Numbered from the stretch's first letter, positions 8,901-18,356 are shown. The stretch: DNA of 64,000 nucleotides from Amycolatopsis alba DSM 44262 (GCF_000384215.1 NZ_KB913032.1:1761021-1825020), one strand, 5' to 3'. Numbers and translations: made by a program. Notes: generated from the sequence alone by a model not told the origin.

Positions 8901-11900
8901 AGCCAGGACGGGTCTCCACCGGGGGTTCGCCCGGCAGGACCGGGCGCACCGGCTCCGGCCGTGGCCTGCCGAAGAAGGGCAGGGCCTCGCGCAGCCGTCG
9001 CAGCAGGCCGGGCCGTGCGGGGCCGACCATCTTCTCGACGCGTTCGAGCAGCGCCATCCGCTCCGCGTACACCTCCGGCCGCATCAGCCTGCGGATGTCC
9101 CGCTCGTCGAAGGCCCTTCTGTCCACTGTGTACCCGAGTTCGAGCTGGTCGAGCCGGTTCAGCTGCCAGATCGCGATCGGCAGCATCAGCAGGCTCTTCC
9201 CCGCCCCGTAGGCGGCCAGGCCCTGGAACAGCGTCAAGTGCTGCGAAAGCAGCGCGGTGTTGTCGATCGTGCCCGCCGCGGTCGGGCGCAGGCCCCGCCG
9301 CAGGATCTCGCTGACGTACTGGACGAAGTCCGGCAGGTTGGCCGCGACGCTCAGCTCGGGGACCGGCAGATGGTGATCGTGCGGGCCGAGGACCTCACCC
9401 GGTCCGGGCGGCCGCTCCACCCCGAGCCGCTGCCCCATGGCGGCGTAGACATCCGCTTCGGCCTTGTCGAGTCCCCTGGCCCGCTTGTCGATCTCTTCGA
9501 GCTCCGCTCCCTTCTGGAGCCGCGTCCGCGCGCGCTCGGCGAACGGCAGCCAGACCGCGGCGCCGACCGCGTACACGCCGAGGCTGAGCCAGGACGGCAG
9601 CCCGATGCCGTCGGCCGCCCAGATTTCGAACGGCACGGCGGCCGCGGTCCCCGCCACGAGCGACGCCAGCGGCGGGACGCTGAACCGGGCTCCGTGCTTG
9701 CGCAGGCTTTGGGCGAGGTCGGGTTTGGGCCCCATCGCCGACTCGTCCACCGGCTCGGCCGCGGGAGCGTCGGGCCCTTCGCCGGGAGCCCAGCCCAAGA
9801 TCGCCAGCAGCGAGCGCGCTCGTGCGGCCGGCGCCGCGGCGGCGTCGATCTCGCGGGCCTTGGCGTCGTACTTCCGCCCCTCGGCGACCTGCTCGTCCTT
9901 CTTGATCTCCCACTCGCGGGCGAGGAAACCGCCGTAGACGGCGTTGACCAGACCGTAGACGCCCCAGGCGATACCGCTGGCGGGCGAACCGGCCGCGGTG
10001 AACACCACCGCCGCGGTCCCGGAAGGCAGGAAACCGGTGATGAGACCCGTGACGACGTGGGTCCGCGTCACCGGATAGCCGCCCGTCACCTTGGGCGGCA
10101 GGTTCCGCGTGACCACCCACCTGACCGGTTCCTTCTCCAGCGCGGCCTGCCGGTACCCGCTGTCGGCCAGCGCGGGATCGAGGCCGAGTTCGGTCAGGAC
10201 CTCGCGGATTTGCTTGCGCAGGCGGAAACGCCGCGGCAGATTCCACCGGGCTCCGTCGAGCGCGCGCCCGAGGACGGCGACCTGGGCCAGATAGCCGCGA
10301 TCGGCGGGGGTCGGATCCGGCTTCGCGTCCAGATTCCCTTCCACGCTCAGGAACCGCGCGGCGGGATCGGCGGCGCGGTCGCCTTTCAGGCTCTCGTACC
10401 CGGCGACGAGGCCGTGGACGACCACGCGGAGCGCGGCGTCGAGCGGCATCCGGCTCGACGCGGTGACCCTGACGGTGCCCAGCATGTCCTTCCCCGCGAA
10501 CCGTCGCGGCACCGACCACTGGCCCGCCACGTCGGCGAGCTCGGCGACGTCGAGGATGACGCTGAACCGGCGTCCTTCCGAGTCGACGACCATGGCAGAC
10601 CGGGGGTACTGGCCCTCGATCGTCATCCCGGCGGCACGCGCCGCTTCGGCGAGTGCCTGCCACAGCGCCCGCTCGACAGCGGCGGGATCCGTCTTCCCGG
10701 TGACCGGCTTTCCCGCCTTGATGGGCACGGGACCCGGCGTGCCGGGCTCCGCCGGTCGCGTGGGCAGGGCTCCCCCGGCACCCTCGCCGAGGAAGTTCGC
10801 CAGCAGGCGGGTGAGTTCTCCGCGCGCCACGGGCGGGAAGGAAGCCAGCAACGCGGGCAGTTCGGCGGTCGCCGGAGGCTTCGCCAGCCGGGCGACGACC
10901 GCGGTCAGCGCGGCCAGCGTGCCGAGAGCGTTCAAGCCGTCCGCACGGCCGATGCCGGCGAGCGCGTTTCGCTCGGTGTCGTTCAGCACCGCCCAAACCG
11001 CCGTGGGCACACCTGCCGACAGCGGGACGACGGACTCGGTCAGCTGCCTGCCGAGGGTGTCGAACCGTTCCGGATGTCCTTGCAGCTCCACGATCTGGTC
11101 GAGGATCCCGCCCCGGTGGGTGGTCAGGCCGCTGACCCGGTCTGCCAGCTCCGCTGCCGCGGCGGCCCCGCCGACGGCGGCGATCAACGTCGCGAAGGCC
11201 TGTTGCGCGGCGGCCGGGAGCGCGTGCCAGACCAGCGCCCATTCGGCGGGCAACCCGGTCGGCGGGGCGACCCGCGCCAGCCACTGGGCCAAGGCGGCAC
11301 CCGCCTCTTCGTCGAATCCGTTCTTCCGCGCCAGCAAGGTGGTGAAGGTCTTCAACATCGGCAGTCCGGCCTTGGGACCCACCTCGGCCGTGAGATCCGC
11401 GAGGGTGCTTCGCTCCTCCGCGCCCAGTGCCTCCCACAGCGGTCCGAGTTCGGCGGGCAGCCCGGACGGGACCGGCGGTTTGGGAGCGGGCACATCGCGC
11501 CGCTGCGGATGCGGTGCCTGCCGTTGCGGATGCCGGGGCTGCCGTCCGAAGGGGGAGCCGTGCCCGTCGATCATGGGATCCGGCCAGGGCAAATCCACCT
11601 GGCCGAGGTACGGCCGGGGCGGGTTGCCGGGCCGGGGATATTCGGCCGCGAAGGCCGCCGGACCGGCCTTGAACCGCTGGCCGGCCGGAGTCAGGATCGG
11701 CGGATGCCCTGGGTCGGTGACGGCCCGGCGGATCTGCTCGATGTCGCTTGCGTGATCGAATCCGATCGCCCGCAGCTGCTCGAAAAGAGCCGCCCGGCGT
11801 GCTTCGGGGAGCCCGCCGAACTCGAGGTCGACGACGCGTTTCATCCACGTGGCGTTCCAGTCGCTCAGTGGAATTCGCAGTCCACGGGGAACGACTTCGC

Positions 11901-14900
11901 CACGCAGTTCCCGAGGTACGACAGAGGTCTCCGCGGCGGCCCGCAACGCTTCGACGGCCAGGAGTTCCCCGCTGCGGCCCTGGAACTCGTGTGAGGCGTG
12001 GATCAGGGCGGCGAGCCACGCGGCGTCGACGTCTCCGTGCGGCAGGACGGGTTTCGGCTCTTGCAGCAGGTGCACGGTGAACTCGTGCAGGAAGGTGGTG
12101 AGGAACTCGCCCATGCCCATCCGCGGCCGGATCAGGCCGACACCCAGCTCTGGGAAAGCCACCCCGTAACGCTGCAGATCACCCGCTTCCTCCAGCGTTT
12201 TCAGGATCTCCAGGTGCTTCGGATGCTTCGCGATGGACTCGGCGTCCCACGGCACCACGGCGTCCATCATGCGGTGCGCGAACTGCGCGCCCGGACCGCC
12301 GAAGATCTTTTCGAGCCAGTGCAGGACGATCGCCTGGGTCGCGACGTCGAACCGGCCGTCGGCCGTCACCGACGGCTGCAGGAACCGCATGCGGTGCGGG
12401 TCCAGGAGATCGAACGCGATGACCTCCGCCCAAGCGGAATCCGCGTGCTCCCTGGCATACGCGCGCAAGGATTCGCTGAACGCGCGGAGTTCGTCCAGCA
12501 GCGGCCGTACGTCCCGCGTGCGCTCCGCGGCGGCGATCGCGTCGCGTATCCCGGCGGCCTGCCGGGTGAATCCGGCCCACGCCTCCTTGCGAAGCCGGAC
12601 TTCTTCGCTCGTCAACGAACCGTCCGCGAGTTCTCGGTCCAGCCGCGCGAGCGCTTCCGAAGCAGCCGCTTCGACCTGGCTCGGCAGTTCGTCCGGCGGA
12701 TGCGAACCGGGCCTCTTCGGCGACAAGAGGTCGAGGTACTTGCCCGCGAGGAGGACTCGTTCCTCCATCGGGTACTTGTCGTCCGAGAGATCGGCGACGA
12801 TCTTCGGATGGTCTTCGGGGAACGCCTTTTCGAGCAGGCGCAGGAACTCGTCTAGGGCGCGGCGAAGCGCGGGCAGCTCGGGCGACTGGACATCCCGCGC
12901 CGCCACCGCCGCGCTTTCCTCCGGGGTCAGGTCCTGACCGGGCTCCAGCCCGAGCGCCGCCTTGTCGAGCCGGGTTTCGGCCGCTTCGTCGACGGCGGCA
13001 GGAGGTTCCGGATCGGCGGACGCGCGGGGCGGCGCCGGGAACGGCCACCGGGGGTCGGGCGCCGGGGCCGGGGGACGGTGGCTCACGTCGGGGTCCGGCG
13101 CGGTCAGTTCCGGCGGGACCTCGGGATTATCGAGCTCGATCGGGATCTCGGTGGGGATCTCCCGTTCCGGGCGCTCCCGCCCGCCCGGCGTCAGCGGCCG
13201 GACCGGGGCCGGTGGCCCGCCGGGTCGGTCACCGACGAAGGCGGGCAGCGGCGGAATCTCCATCGGCCGCACCGGTTCTTCCGGACCGGGGCGATCGGGA
13301 CCGAACGGGGTGAGCGGCCGGACCGGGACCTCTGGTTCGGCCGGTACGACGTCCGGCTGCTTCTCCGGTGCCCGCACCGGAGGACGATCCGGTTCCTCCG
13401 GGGCACCGGGGATCGCCGGGTCGGCCGGGTCGGCCGGGTCGGTCACGGGGTCGGGCCGGACCGGGTTCGTGGACGGCGGCTCGGGGAAACCCGGCCCCGG
13501 ATGCGCGGGTACGCCGGGAACGGGGAGTTCGGGGTCACCGGGGACTGGCCGGACCGGGTGGCCGACGTCCGGTGCCGCGGGGCGGCCGACCTCGGGGGGC
13601 CGGGTCCAACCGGGGACCGGCCGTGCCCCGCGGTCAGGGCCGGTGTGGTGCGCCGGTTCGTTCATGCCACCGGGACGGGTGATGACCGTCTCGCTCGGGA
13701 CAGGCCTCGGGGCAGGCGGTCGCGCGAGGTCTTCGTCGATGAGGGCCGACAACGCCTCGGGTGACCAGGGGGCGGGCAGGTCCGTGCCGAACCTGTCCCG
13801 GTTTTCGTGCAGGAACTTCAGCGTGCCCGCTTTCAGTTCGTCCAGCGCGCCCAGCGCCTCCCGGATCCGGGCGGACAACGTCCCAGGCTTGGCGGCTGCG
13901 GGTTCCACATGCGGAGCGGCCGGTTCGCCGCGGAACTCGGCCGCCATCCCGACCAGCCTGTTCCGCGACCCGACGATCTCGTCGTACACGGCCCTGGTCG
14001 GCGGACCCACATCGAGCTGCTCGGCGGCCCGCTGCCCCAGCCAGGTGCCGAGCTGGTCGATCGACGCCCGGAGGAACGGCTCCGCCGCCGGATCGAAACG
14101 CCCCGCGCGGAAGTCACGGAGTCGCGAGTCGAGGAGATCGAGCTTGTCCTTCGGGCTGACGTTCAGCTCGCCCTTGTGCGAGGGCAGGCCGGAAAGGGAT
14201 CGCTCCGGTTTGGGGACGTCCTGGAGCTCTCGCGCCTTGGACGGGACGACTCCATCGCCGACGGCCCGCCGCAAACCCGGTTCGGCACCGGCGGCACGGA
14301 GCCGGGGCACGCTCTCGGGCGCGGGCGCCTTCTCCCGCAGGCCGTCGAGTTCGGCCTTCAGCCCGTCCAGGTTGGGCCACAGATCGTCGAAGCGCTTCCG
14401 CAGCGAGCCTGCTTCGGCGGGTTTCGTCTCGTTTCTGATCCAGTCCGAGAGTGACCGGCTACCGGCCTCCCGTGCGGCGTCCGACAGGCCACCGTTCGAC
14501 CACTCGTCCAGCAGGCGCAGGGCGTCCGACGCCCCCTTCGGCAGCTGGGCCCCTTCACCCCGCACCTCACCGAAGCGGGACTTCATCTCGTCCAGCGTCG
14601 CCCGCGCGGACTCCCACCGGGCACGTTCTCCGGCACCGGGTGTGCGAGGCGGACTGTCGGACGCCGCGGCCATCTGGTCCTTGATGCTCTGCTCGGCGGC
14701 CTTTCGCTCCAGCTCCTGTGCCCGGTTGACGGCGTCCACGATGCCGAACGGATCCGCGGGCCGGGTCAGGACCGGCGGCCCGCCACCACCGGGTTTCGCC
14801 GCCGGTTCTGGAGCAGGCCGGTTCGGCGCGTCGACGGCCCGGTGCGCCGGACCGGCGCCCGCCGCCCGCTCCGGTGCGGCACCTTCCCTCGGCACAGGCG

Positions 14901-17604
14901 CTCGCTCCGCGTGCGTTCCCGCCGCGGGAGCCTTCTCCAGGAGCCCGTCCAGCTCGGCTTTGACACCGTCCAGTTTGGACCAGAGCCCGTCGAGCCGTTT
15001 CGCCGCCGACTCGGCACCGTGAGCCCCGGTGGGCCGCGTCTCTCCTCTGACCCATTCGTCCAGCGAACGCCAGCCCGCGGCCTTCCCCTCGCCGCCGAAC
15101 ATCATCTTCTCCAGCAGCCGGACTGCTTCCGAAGCCTCGTTCGGCAGTCCTCCCTGACGGTCCCTCAGTTCGTCCAGCCGGGGACGCAGTTCGTCGAACC
15201 GGGCCGACACCTCCTCCCACCGCGCGCGCTCCGCGGCGCTGACGGCACGCGGGGGCACCGGCTCGCCGGTACGGTTCAAAGCGGCTTCGACATCCGCCTT
15301 CATCATCCGCTCGGCCTTGGCCAGCTCCTGCCCGGAGAGCCCGTGCGACGGAGCGGGGGCCGGGGTCCGCTCCACGGCGGCGCTTTCCCTCGGCCCGATC
15401 ACCTCCTTGGCGCGCGCCCCCTGAGCGGGTGCCTTCTCCAGCAACCCGTCGAGCTCGGCCTTCATCCCGTCCAGGTCGCGCCACATCGTGTCGAACCGCT
15501 GCCGGGCAGGCTCCGGATGACCGCGCGGCGCGGTCGAACCGGGCCCCTCCCGCATCCGATCCCCGAGAGCGTTCCAGCCCGCCTTGTTCGCGGCATCGGG
15601 GAGTCCGCCCGTCAGCAGCTCGTCCAGCAGTTTCAGCGACGCCGAAGCCTCACCCGGCAGGCCGCCCAGCCGGTCCCGCAGTTCGTCGAGCCGGGGCCGG
15701 ATCTCGTCGAGCCGGGCCCAGGCCTGCTCCCACCGGCCGCGTTCGGCCGGGCTGATCTCACGCGAGGGTGCCGGTTCGGCCGTTCGCCCGGCAGGCTTTT
15801 CGGCCTCGCCCGCTCGGACGTTCTCGGCGGCTCGCACCTCCCTGGCCATCGCGTCGAGCTGGTCACGCATGTCCTTCAGGGCCTGCCGCTGTTTGGCCGC
15901 CTCGGCCCACGGCTCCCCCTTGACCGGTCTGTCCACTGCGGACGGACGACCGGGTGGTGGCGTGTCCCCGCGCTGTATCACTTGATGCGGCGGGGTTTCC
16001 GCTCCCCGCGCGCCGGGCCCGACGTCGGCTTGGCCGGGCACCTCCCGTGTCATCGGGGCGGGCGTTCCCTCGGCCTTGCCGTGCACGGACGGTGACGCGC
16101 CGTCCGCGCCACGAGAGCTGTTCGACAGGGCTTCGCTCTTGGCCGCGTCCGCGGCGGGCGTCACCCGTTCAGGAGCGTGTTCGGGAACGGAACCGCCCGG
16201 CGAACGCTGGATCTCCCCCTGCCCTGGAGAGGCGGGCGAAGGTGACCGGCTGTCTCGCACGTCCCTCGGCGGCGCGTCCGTCTCGGGTGATTTCCCGCCG
16301 GCGGGCGCCTCGGACCGAGGATGCCCTTCCCGTTCCTGCGGGGAAGGAGGCCTTTCGGCGGACGGGTGGTTCTCCGGGCCGCTGGGCCCTCGGCTGTGCG
16401 GCTCGGCGGGAGGCCCTCCCGGCGGACCCGGAGGTTGTTTGGGGCCGGGCGGCGGGGTCCCGCCCGGATCGCCGCCCGGACGGGCACCTGCCTGCCCCGG
16501 ATCATCCGGTCGCGGAGTGGTTTCCTTGCCACGCGGGACATCGGTCGTGAGGCCGTCCCCATGGCGGACGGGCCGGGGACCGTCGACGACATGCGGGGTC
16601 TTGCCGAGACCGTATTTGGCCAATCCGGTGAGATTGGCTTGGCGGACCACGTCCCCGACCTTGTGGATCCCTTTCGGCCATCCCGTGAGGTCTGCCGCCT
16701 TCGCCCCCTTGCCCAGCACGCGCGCGCCGCGCATGATCCCGGCGCCGATACCGCGGCTGCCGAGCACGCCGAGGACGTTGCCGGTGCTGTAGCCCAGAGC
16801 GTGCTGCCAGTCTTTCGCCGTCCATTGGTCGTAGGCGATGAAGTTCTTGCCGAACTCGACGAGCGTGTCACCGAGCACACCGCTGAACATCTTGTCGTCG
16901 ACGAACTTCCCGAGATTCGGGTCGAGGCCGTACAAAGCCGCGCCGCCGACCAGGATGCCGAGGTTCCCCCACGCCTGGATGCCGTTGTAGAAGGACCAGC
17001 CGCCTTTGCCGAATCCCGCCAGCCCGGCCAGGGCCTTGACCTGGACAACGGCCGAGTCCCAGAGGCCGTCGAAGAACCCGCCGTGCTGCTCCGGTACGTC
17101 TTCGACCGGGTTCAGCATGTTCTCCGCGGTGCCGTGGATCATCTCGGCGATGTCCCCGGCCACCCCTTCCGCCAGCTGCCGTCGGTAGAAGCCCCGGATG
17201 CCGGGGAGGTTGCACCCCAGCGCCAGGTAGATCACGTGGTTGAGGTCGTAGGTGTCGTGAATGCTGTTCTTGACGTCGACGAGAAGGTTCGCGTACGACT
17301 CGTACGAGCCGCCGATGGAGTCCAGTCCGGTCGCGATCTGGCTGATTTCGGTGTTGTTGTTCTGGACCAGGTCGCGCATACTCGCGCCGCCGCGGTCGCG
17401 CCAAGCGGTGCTGTGCAGTTTGGTCACGACGTCGTTCGTGCGCGCCACCGCCTGCCGCACGTGGTTCGCGGCGGATTTGAACGCCTCGGCCTTCTCATGC
17501 GCGTGGACGGCGCTGTCGCGCGGGTAGTAGACGTTGGCGGGCTCGTCCCCTTCGGAAAGGATCAGATCCCAGAAATCACCCGACGGCGGGCCTTTGTCCT
17601 CCAT
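5932..17604 (-). CDS. Giant type VII-secreted polymorphic toxin, multi-domain
   Basis: A protein of 3890 residues. Residues 1-330 are the Esx/WXG100-like head and helical region seen in actinobacterial type VII toxins (AWRDRGGASM). Proline-rich stretches lie at about 345-560 and 1310-1560. Three coiled-coil repeats lie at about 619-1094. An HEFTVH segment is at 1840-1845. Membrane-like segments lie at about 2518-2560, 2642-2687, 2796-2816 and 2911-2952. The C-terminal third has three enzyme-like domains. The first is a papain-like deamidase (Tox-PL) with Cys3230 (TNC), His3313 (RRHVALV) and Asp3328 (DPQ). The second is a RelA/SpoT-like segment (GYRDLRLILR, from 3556; VELQL). The third is a PI3/4-kinase-like domain with Lys3690 (YKPASGE), Asp3777 (LDRSAND) and Asp3795 (VIDNG). 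It follows two small ESX genes, with a likely immunity gene behind. Confidence 0.88.
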   Translation of the reverse strand: MEDKGPPSGDFWDLILSEGDEPANVYYPRDSAVHAHEKAEAFKSAANHVRQAVARTNDVVTKLHSTAWRDRGGASMRDLVQNNNTEISQIATGLDSIGGSYESYANLLVDVKNSIHDTYDLNHVIYLALGCNLPGIRGFYRRQLAEGVAGDIAEMIHGTAENMLNPVEDVPEQHGGFFDGLWDSAVVQVKALAGLAGFGKGGWSFYNGIQAWGNLGILVGGAALYGLDPNLGKFVDDKMFSGVLGDTLVEFGKNFIAYDQWTAKDWQHALGYSTGNVLGVLGSRGIGAGIMRGARVLGKGAKAADLTGWPKGIHKVGDVVRQANLTGLAKYGLGKTPHVVDGPRPVRHGDGLTTDVPRGKETTPRPDDPGQAGARPGGDPGGTPPPGPKQPPGPPGGPPAEPHSRGPSGPENHPSAERPPSPQEREGHPRSEAPAGGKSPETDAPPRDVRDSRSPSPASPGQGEIQRSPGGSVPEHAPERVTPAADAAKSEALSNSSRGADGASPSVHGKAEGTPAPMTREVPGQADVGPGARGAETPPHQVIQRGDTPPPGRPSAVDRPVKGEPWAEAAKQRQALKDMRDQLDAMAREVRAAENVRAGEAEKPAGRTAEPAPSREISPAERGRWEQAWARLDEIRPRLDELRDRLGGLPGEASASLKLLDELLTGGLPDAANKAGWNALGDRMREGPGSTAPRGHPEPARQRFDTMWRDLDGMKAELDGLLEKAPAQGARAKEVIGPRESAAVERTPAPAPSHGLSGQELAKAERMMKADVEAALNRTGEPVPPRAVSAAERARWEEVSARFDELRPRLDELRDRQGGLPNEASEAVRLLEKMMFGGEGKAAGWRSLDEWVRGETRPTGAHGAESAAKRLDGLWSKLDGVKAELDGLLEKAPAAGTHAERAPVPREGAAPERAAGAGPAHRAVDAPNRPAPEPAAKPGGGGPPVLTRPADPFGIVDAVNRAQELERKAAEQSIKDQMAAASDSPPRTPGAGERARWESARATLDEMKSRFGEVRGEGAQLPKGASDALRLLDEWSNGGLSDAAREAGSRSLSDWIRNETKPAEAGSLRKRFDDLWPNLDGLKAELDGLREKAPAPESVPRLRAAGAEPGLRRAVGDGVVPSKARELQDVPKPERSLSGLPSHKGELNVSPKDKLDLLDSRLRDFRAGRFDPAAEPFLRASIDQLGTWLGQRAAEQLDVGPPTRAVYDEIVGSRNRLVGMAAEFRGEPAAPHVEPAAAKPGTLSARIREALGALDELKAGTLKFLHENRDRFGTDLPAPWSPEALSALIDEDLARPPAPRPVPSETVITRPGGMNEPAHHTGPDRGARPVPGWTRPPEVGRPAAPDVGHPVRPVPGDPELPVPGVPAHPGPGFPEPPSTNPVRPDPVTDPADPADPAIPGAPEEPDRPPVRAPEKQPDVVPAEPEVPVRPLTPFGPDRPGPEEPVRPMEIPPLPAFVGDRPGGPPAPVRPLTPGGRERPEREIPTEIPIELDNPEVPPELTAPDPDVSHRPPAPAPDPRWPFPAPPRASADPEPPAAVDEAAETRLDKAALGLEPGQDLTPEESAAVAARDVQSPELPALRRALDEFLRLLEKAFPEDHPKIVADLSDDKYPMEERVLLAGKYLDLLSPKRPGSHPPDELPSQVEAAASEALARLDRELADGSLTSEEVRLRKEAWAGFTRQAAGIRDAIAAAERTRDVRPLLDELRAFSESLRAYAREHADSAWAEVIAFDLLDPHRMRFLQPSVTADGRFDVATQAIVLHWLEKIFGGPGAQFAHRMMDAVVPWDAESIAKHPKHLEILKTLEEAGDLQRYGVAFPELGVGLIRPRMGMGEFLTTFLHEFTVHLLQEPKPVLPHGDVDAAWLAALIHASHEFQGRSGELLAVEALRAAAETSVVPRELRGEVVPRGLRIPLSDWNATWMKRVVDLEFGGLPEARRAALFEQLRAIGFDHASDIEQIRRAVTDPGHPPILTPAGQRFKAGPAAFAAEYPRPGNPPRPYLGQVDLPWPDPMIDGHGSPFGRQPRHPQRQAPHPQRRDVPAPKPPVPSGLPAELGPLWEALGAEERSTLADLTAEVGPKAGLPMLKTFTTLLARKNGFDEEAGAALAQWLARVAPPTGLPAEWALVWHALPAAAQQAFATLIAAVGGAAAAAELADRVSGLTTHRGGILDQIVELQGHPERFDTLGRQLTESVVPLSAGVPTAVWAVLNDTERNALAGIGRADGLNALGTLAALTAVVARLAKPPATAELPALLASFPPVARGELTRLLANFLGEGAGGALPTRPAEPGTPGPVPIKAGKPVTGKTDPAAVERALWQALAEAARAAGMTIEGQYPRSAMVVDSEGRRFSVILDVAELADVAGQWSVPRRFAGKDMLGTVRVTASSRMPLDAALRVVVHGLVAGYESLKGDRAADPAARFLSVEGNLDAKPDPTPADRGYLAQVAVLGRALDGARWNLPRRFRLRKQIREVLTELGLDPALADSGYRQAALEKEPVRWVVTRNLPPKVTGGYPVTRTHVVTGLITGFLPSGTAAVVFTAAGSPASGIAWGVYGLVNAVYGGFLAREWEIKKDEQVAEGRKYDAKAREIDAAAAPAARARSLLAILGWAPGEGPDAPAAEPVDESAMGPKPDLAQSLRKHGARFSVPPLASLVAGTAAAVPFEIWAADGIGLPSWLSLGVYAVGAAVWLPFAERARTRLQKGAELEEIDKRARGLDKAEADVYAAMGQRLGVERPPGPGEVLGPHDHHLPVPELSVAANLPDFVQYVSEILRRGLRPTAAGTIDNTALLSQHLTLFQGLAAYGAGKSLLMLPIAIWQLNRLDQLELGYTVDRRAFDERDIRRLMRPEVYAERMALLERVEKMVGPARPGLLRRLREALPFFGRPRPEPVRPVLPGEPPVETRPGFTPRVEFVKAYTRLSVGSAGVTVGFVELFGVSPSLALAALAVGFTGPLVGWRKAWHRGHELELGDKDIAETNQGKAADRAAAQTATSAFVDSQVILSAAAVAAELGRASRSAVPSSTTAPTFTAIRIKAHEYPYGDWASAYQEALRELRRSLDAEAARLEPGKLRRDWGDYRTLGERRLAIKELVALAERAAAYLEAGKGSLVWEANADLSNAVDKYLWLNSPEWPKELDPAPNAPRHPGEDPEAKAAEEAAVRHLRYRGGWQGSSDRYVDPLIGSTELHSLPAIHAGVPSAGRYGIARYIREHHPELPRTNPGYHEPDAYRDGYRTNCTRDVVYYVRRQRGEDVTAPPLRPADSVVLGNLAYISDRLGGIWDESHGASYDSVIAAMMDRPSGAMAVLAMEYIAANGATRRHVALVANDDGRIVFLDPQDGWLLSLPEHPVELSLLPFTDVDLPPVGVPKGVQPPRGDLHLPEPELRPRSRVVVVSPEGDARYRSFLELGREQGYNGKDDEVRLGPSEVDAVLKREAAAEVAERGAEAILRESVLLPPPGSIELTDAQWAAVRAVRESIDGFPDSLPSEPVSPLRQEDRELLNELACWLAEAAGGTAGHGDTASVAFDKISWVYQALDVLRERLASDPMEIVGLEDRFFRPCHDGYRDLRLILRTPNGQLVELQLRLKAIEEVADTARELDDAVAELVGRAEEEGRPLSRDEEALEVAIQRRQAELFDEATKRGLPSPPPSEPESFGDAAEAAMAAAEPVGCVEFGDGRQSANTTYHLTYEEHPRTIYKPASGETRALGSHLPQAGQGYRENAMYRLAKAVGSDAVPPTAYIDGPSGPGSSQVWRDDAGPALEVSAYPREQQQLIAFLDYVAASLDRSANDTLTGPAGEAIVIDNGQSFPDYADPLGGIRSGFVAAWFDEPFDADVLAAIRAIDPAWLTRMLVATGIGEEAAGGARDRLEEIQRLGRIAGQTWPARIWDHEWKLVREFK
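14323..15750 (-). repeat. Three diverged ~100-residue coiled-coil repeats inside the giant toxin
   Basis: Three copies lie at about 15750-15432, 15230-14929 and 14628-14323. Each begins with an R-x-RWE segment, continues with a helix of the LDELRDR type, passes LLD/LLE and a short loop, and ends in LDG-KAELDGL-EKAP. They are separated by proline-rich linkers of about 65-100 residues. They look like a duplicated helical spacer module. Confidence 0.7.
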
Positions 17605-17619
17605 GACCGCGAGCGCCGA

Positions 17620-17994
17620 TCAGCGGACCGACGACCAGATGGCGGCGGCGGCTTCGCTGTCGTGGGCAACGTAGACCGTCACCAGGAGTTCGCCGAGTTC
17701 CGCGACCTGGACGTAGAAGCCGGGAACCGTGGCCGCGGCCTCCCTGGCCTTGTCCGGCAAGAACGGCTGCTCCTTACCCGGTGAGGCAGGCTGGTCCTTG
17801 CTCGTGAGCAGCTCGGTGAACGCCTTGCCCAACGGGCCGTCACCGATCTGGGTGGCGGCGACCATCCGGTTGTTGTCGCGGGTCCAGCCGTCGCGGAGAT
17901 CCGCGGCCGCGCCGCGCAGGTTCCCCATGTAGGAGCCGGTCGCGTCCGGGTCCATGTCGGCGACGTCGTCGCCGTTCAGGCTCAGCCAGGTCAT
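17620..17994 (-). CDS. Small ESX-associated protein
   Basis: A 124-residue protein between the YbaB-like gene and the giant toxin. ATG 17994 overlaps the preceding stop (ATGA), and its own stop is 15 nt before the toxin start, so the three genes form one unit. It is mostly helical, with no signal peptide; GWTRDN and a C-terminal helix rich in Val and Ala resemble EspC/WXG100-like partners (inference). Co-translation with the toxin suggests a dedicated helper or co-secreted partner. No catalytic motif is visible. Confidence 0.7.
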   Translation of the reverse strand: MTWLSLNGDDVADMDPDATGSYMGNLRGAAADLRDGWTRDNNRMVAATQIGDGPLGKAFTELLTSKDQPASPGKEQPFLPDKAREAAATVPGFYVQVAELGELLVTVYVAHDSEAAAAIWSSVR

Positions 17995-18356
17995 CGGCGC
18001 TCCCCCGCGATCTGCCGGTCCAGCTGGCGCAGGGCGGGCCCGAACCGCAGATCGGCGGCTCCGGGGTTCTCCGGCACGTGGCCGGCGAGCAGTGCCGCGC
18101 ACTGTTCCTGCGCGCGTTCGGCGGCGCGGTGGATCGTGTCCTTGACGGACCGGGCCAGCGCGACCGAGTCGGGGGCCCGGTAGACGCGCGGGTCCAGCAC
18201 CAGCTCGACCAGTTCGCCGTAACCGCCGACGGTCGCGCTGATCAACCCGTCGTCGGATTCGGCGGTCGCCCGCAGTCGCGCGATCCGGTCTTGGGCCGCA
18301 CGGAGCTCTTCGGCCATCCGACGGTAGTCGTCGTACCTGTTCCCGGACGTCTTCAC
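17991..18356 (-). CDS. YbaB/EbfC-like protein, type VII associated
   Basis: A 121-residue protein with the YbaB/EbfC layout: an N-terminal amphipathic helix (about 10-35), a central strand region with GYGELVELVLDPRVY, and a C-terminal helix with Ala/Glu/Gln repeats (about 70-95). GTG 18356 is chosen because GGGAGG lies 4-9 nt upstream. EbfC proteins bind nucleoids, but actinobacterial ESX loci carry diverged members that may act as chaperones or partners (family knowledge, inference). It is the first gene of the unit that ends with the giant toxin and its putative immunity gene, and is divergent from mycP. Confidence 0.72.
   Translation of the reverse strand: MKTSGNRYDDYRRMAEELRAAQDRIARLRATAESDDGLISATVGGYGELVELVLDPRVYRAPDSVALARSVKDTIHRAAERAQEQCAALLAGHVPENPGAADLRFGPALRQLDRQIAGERR

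Noticed and set aside
9238..11994. Long plus-strand open frame inside the giant toxin gene
   Set aside because: Shadow frame, rich in Arg/Gly/His, with no recognisable motif; the minus-strand gene has coherent domains throughout.
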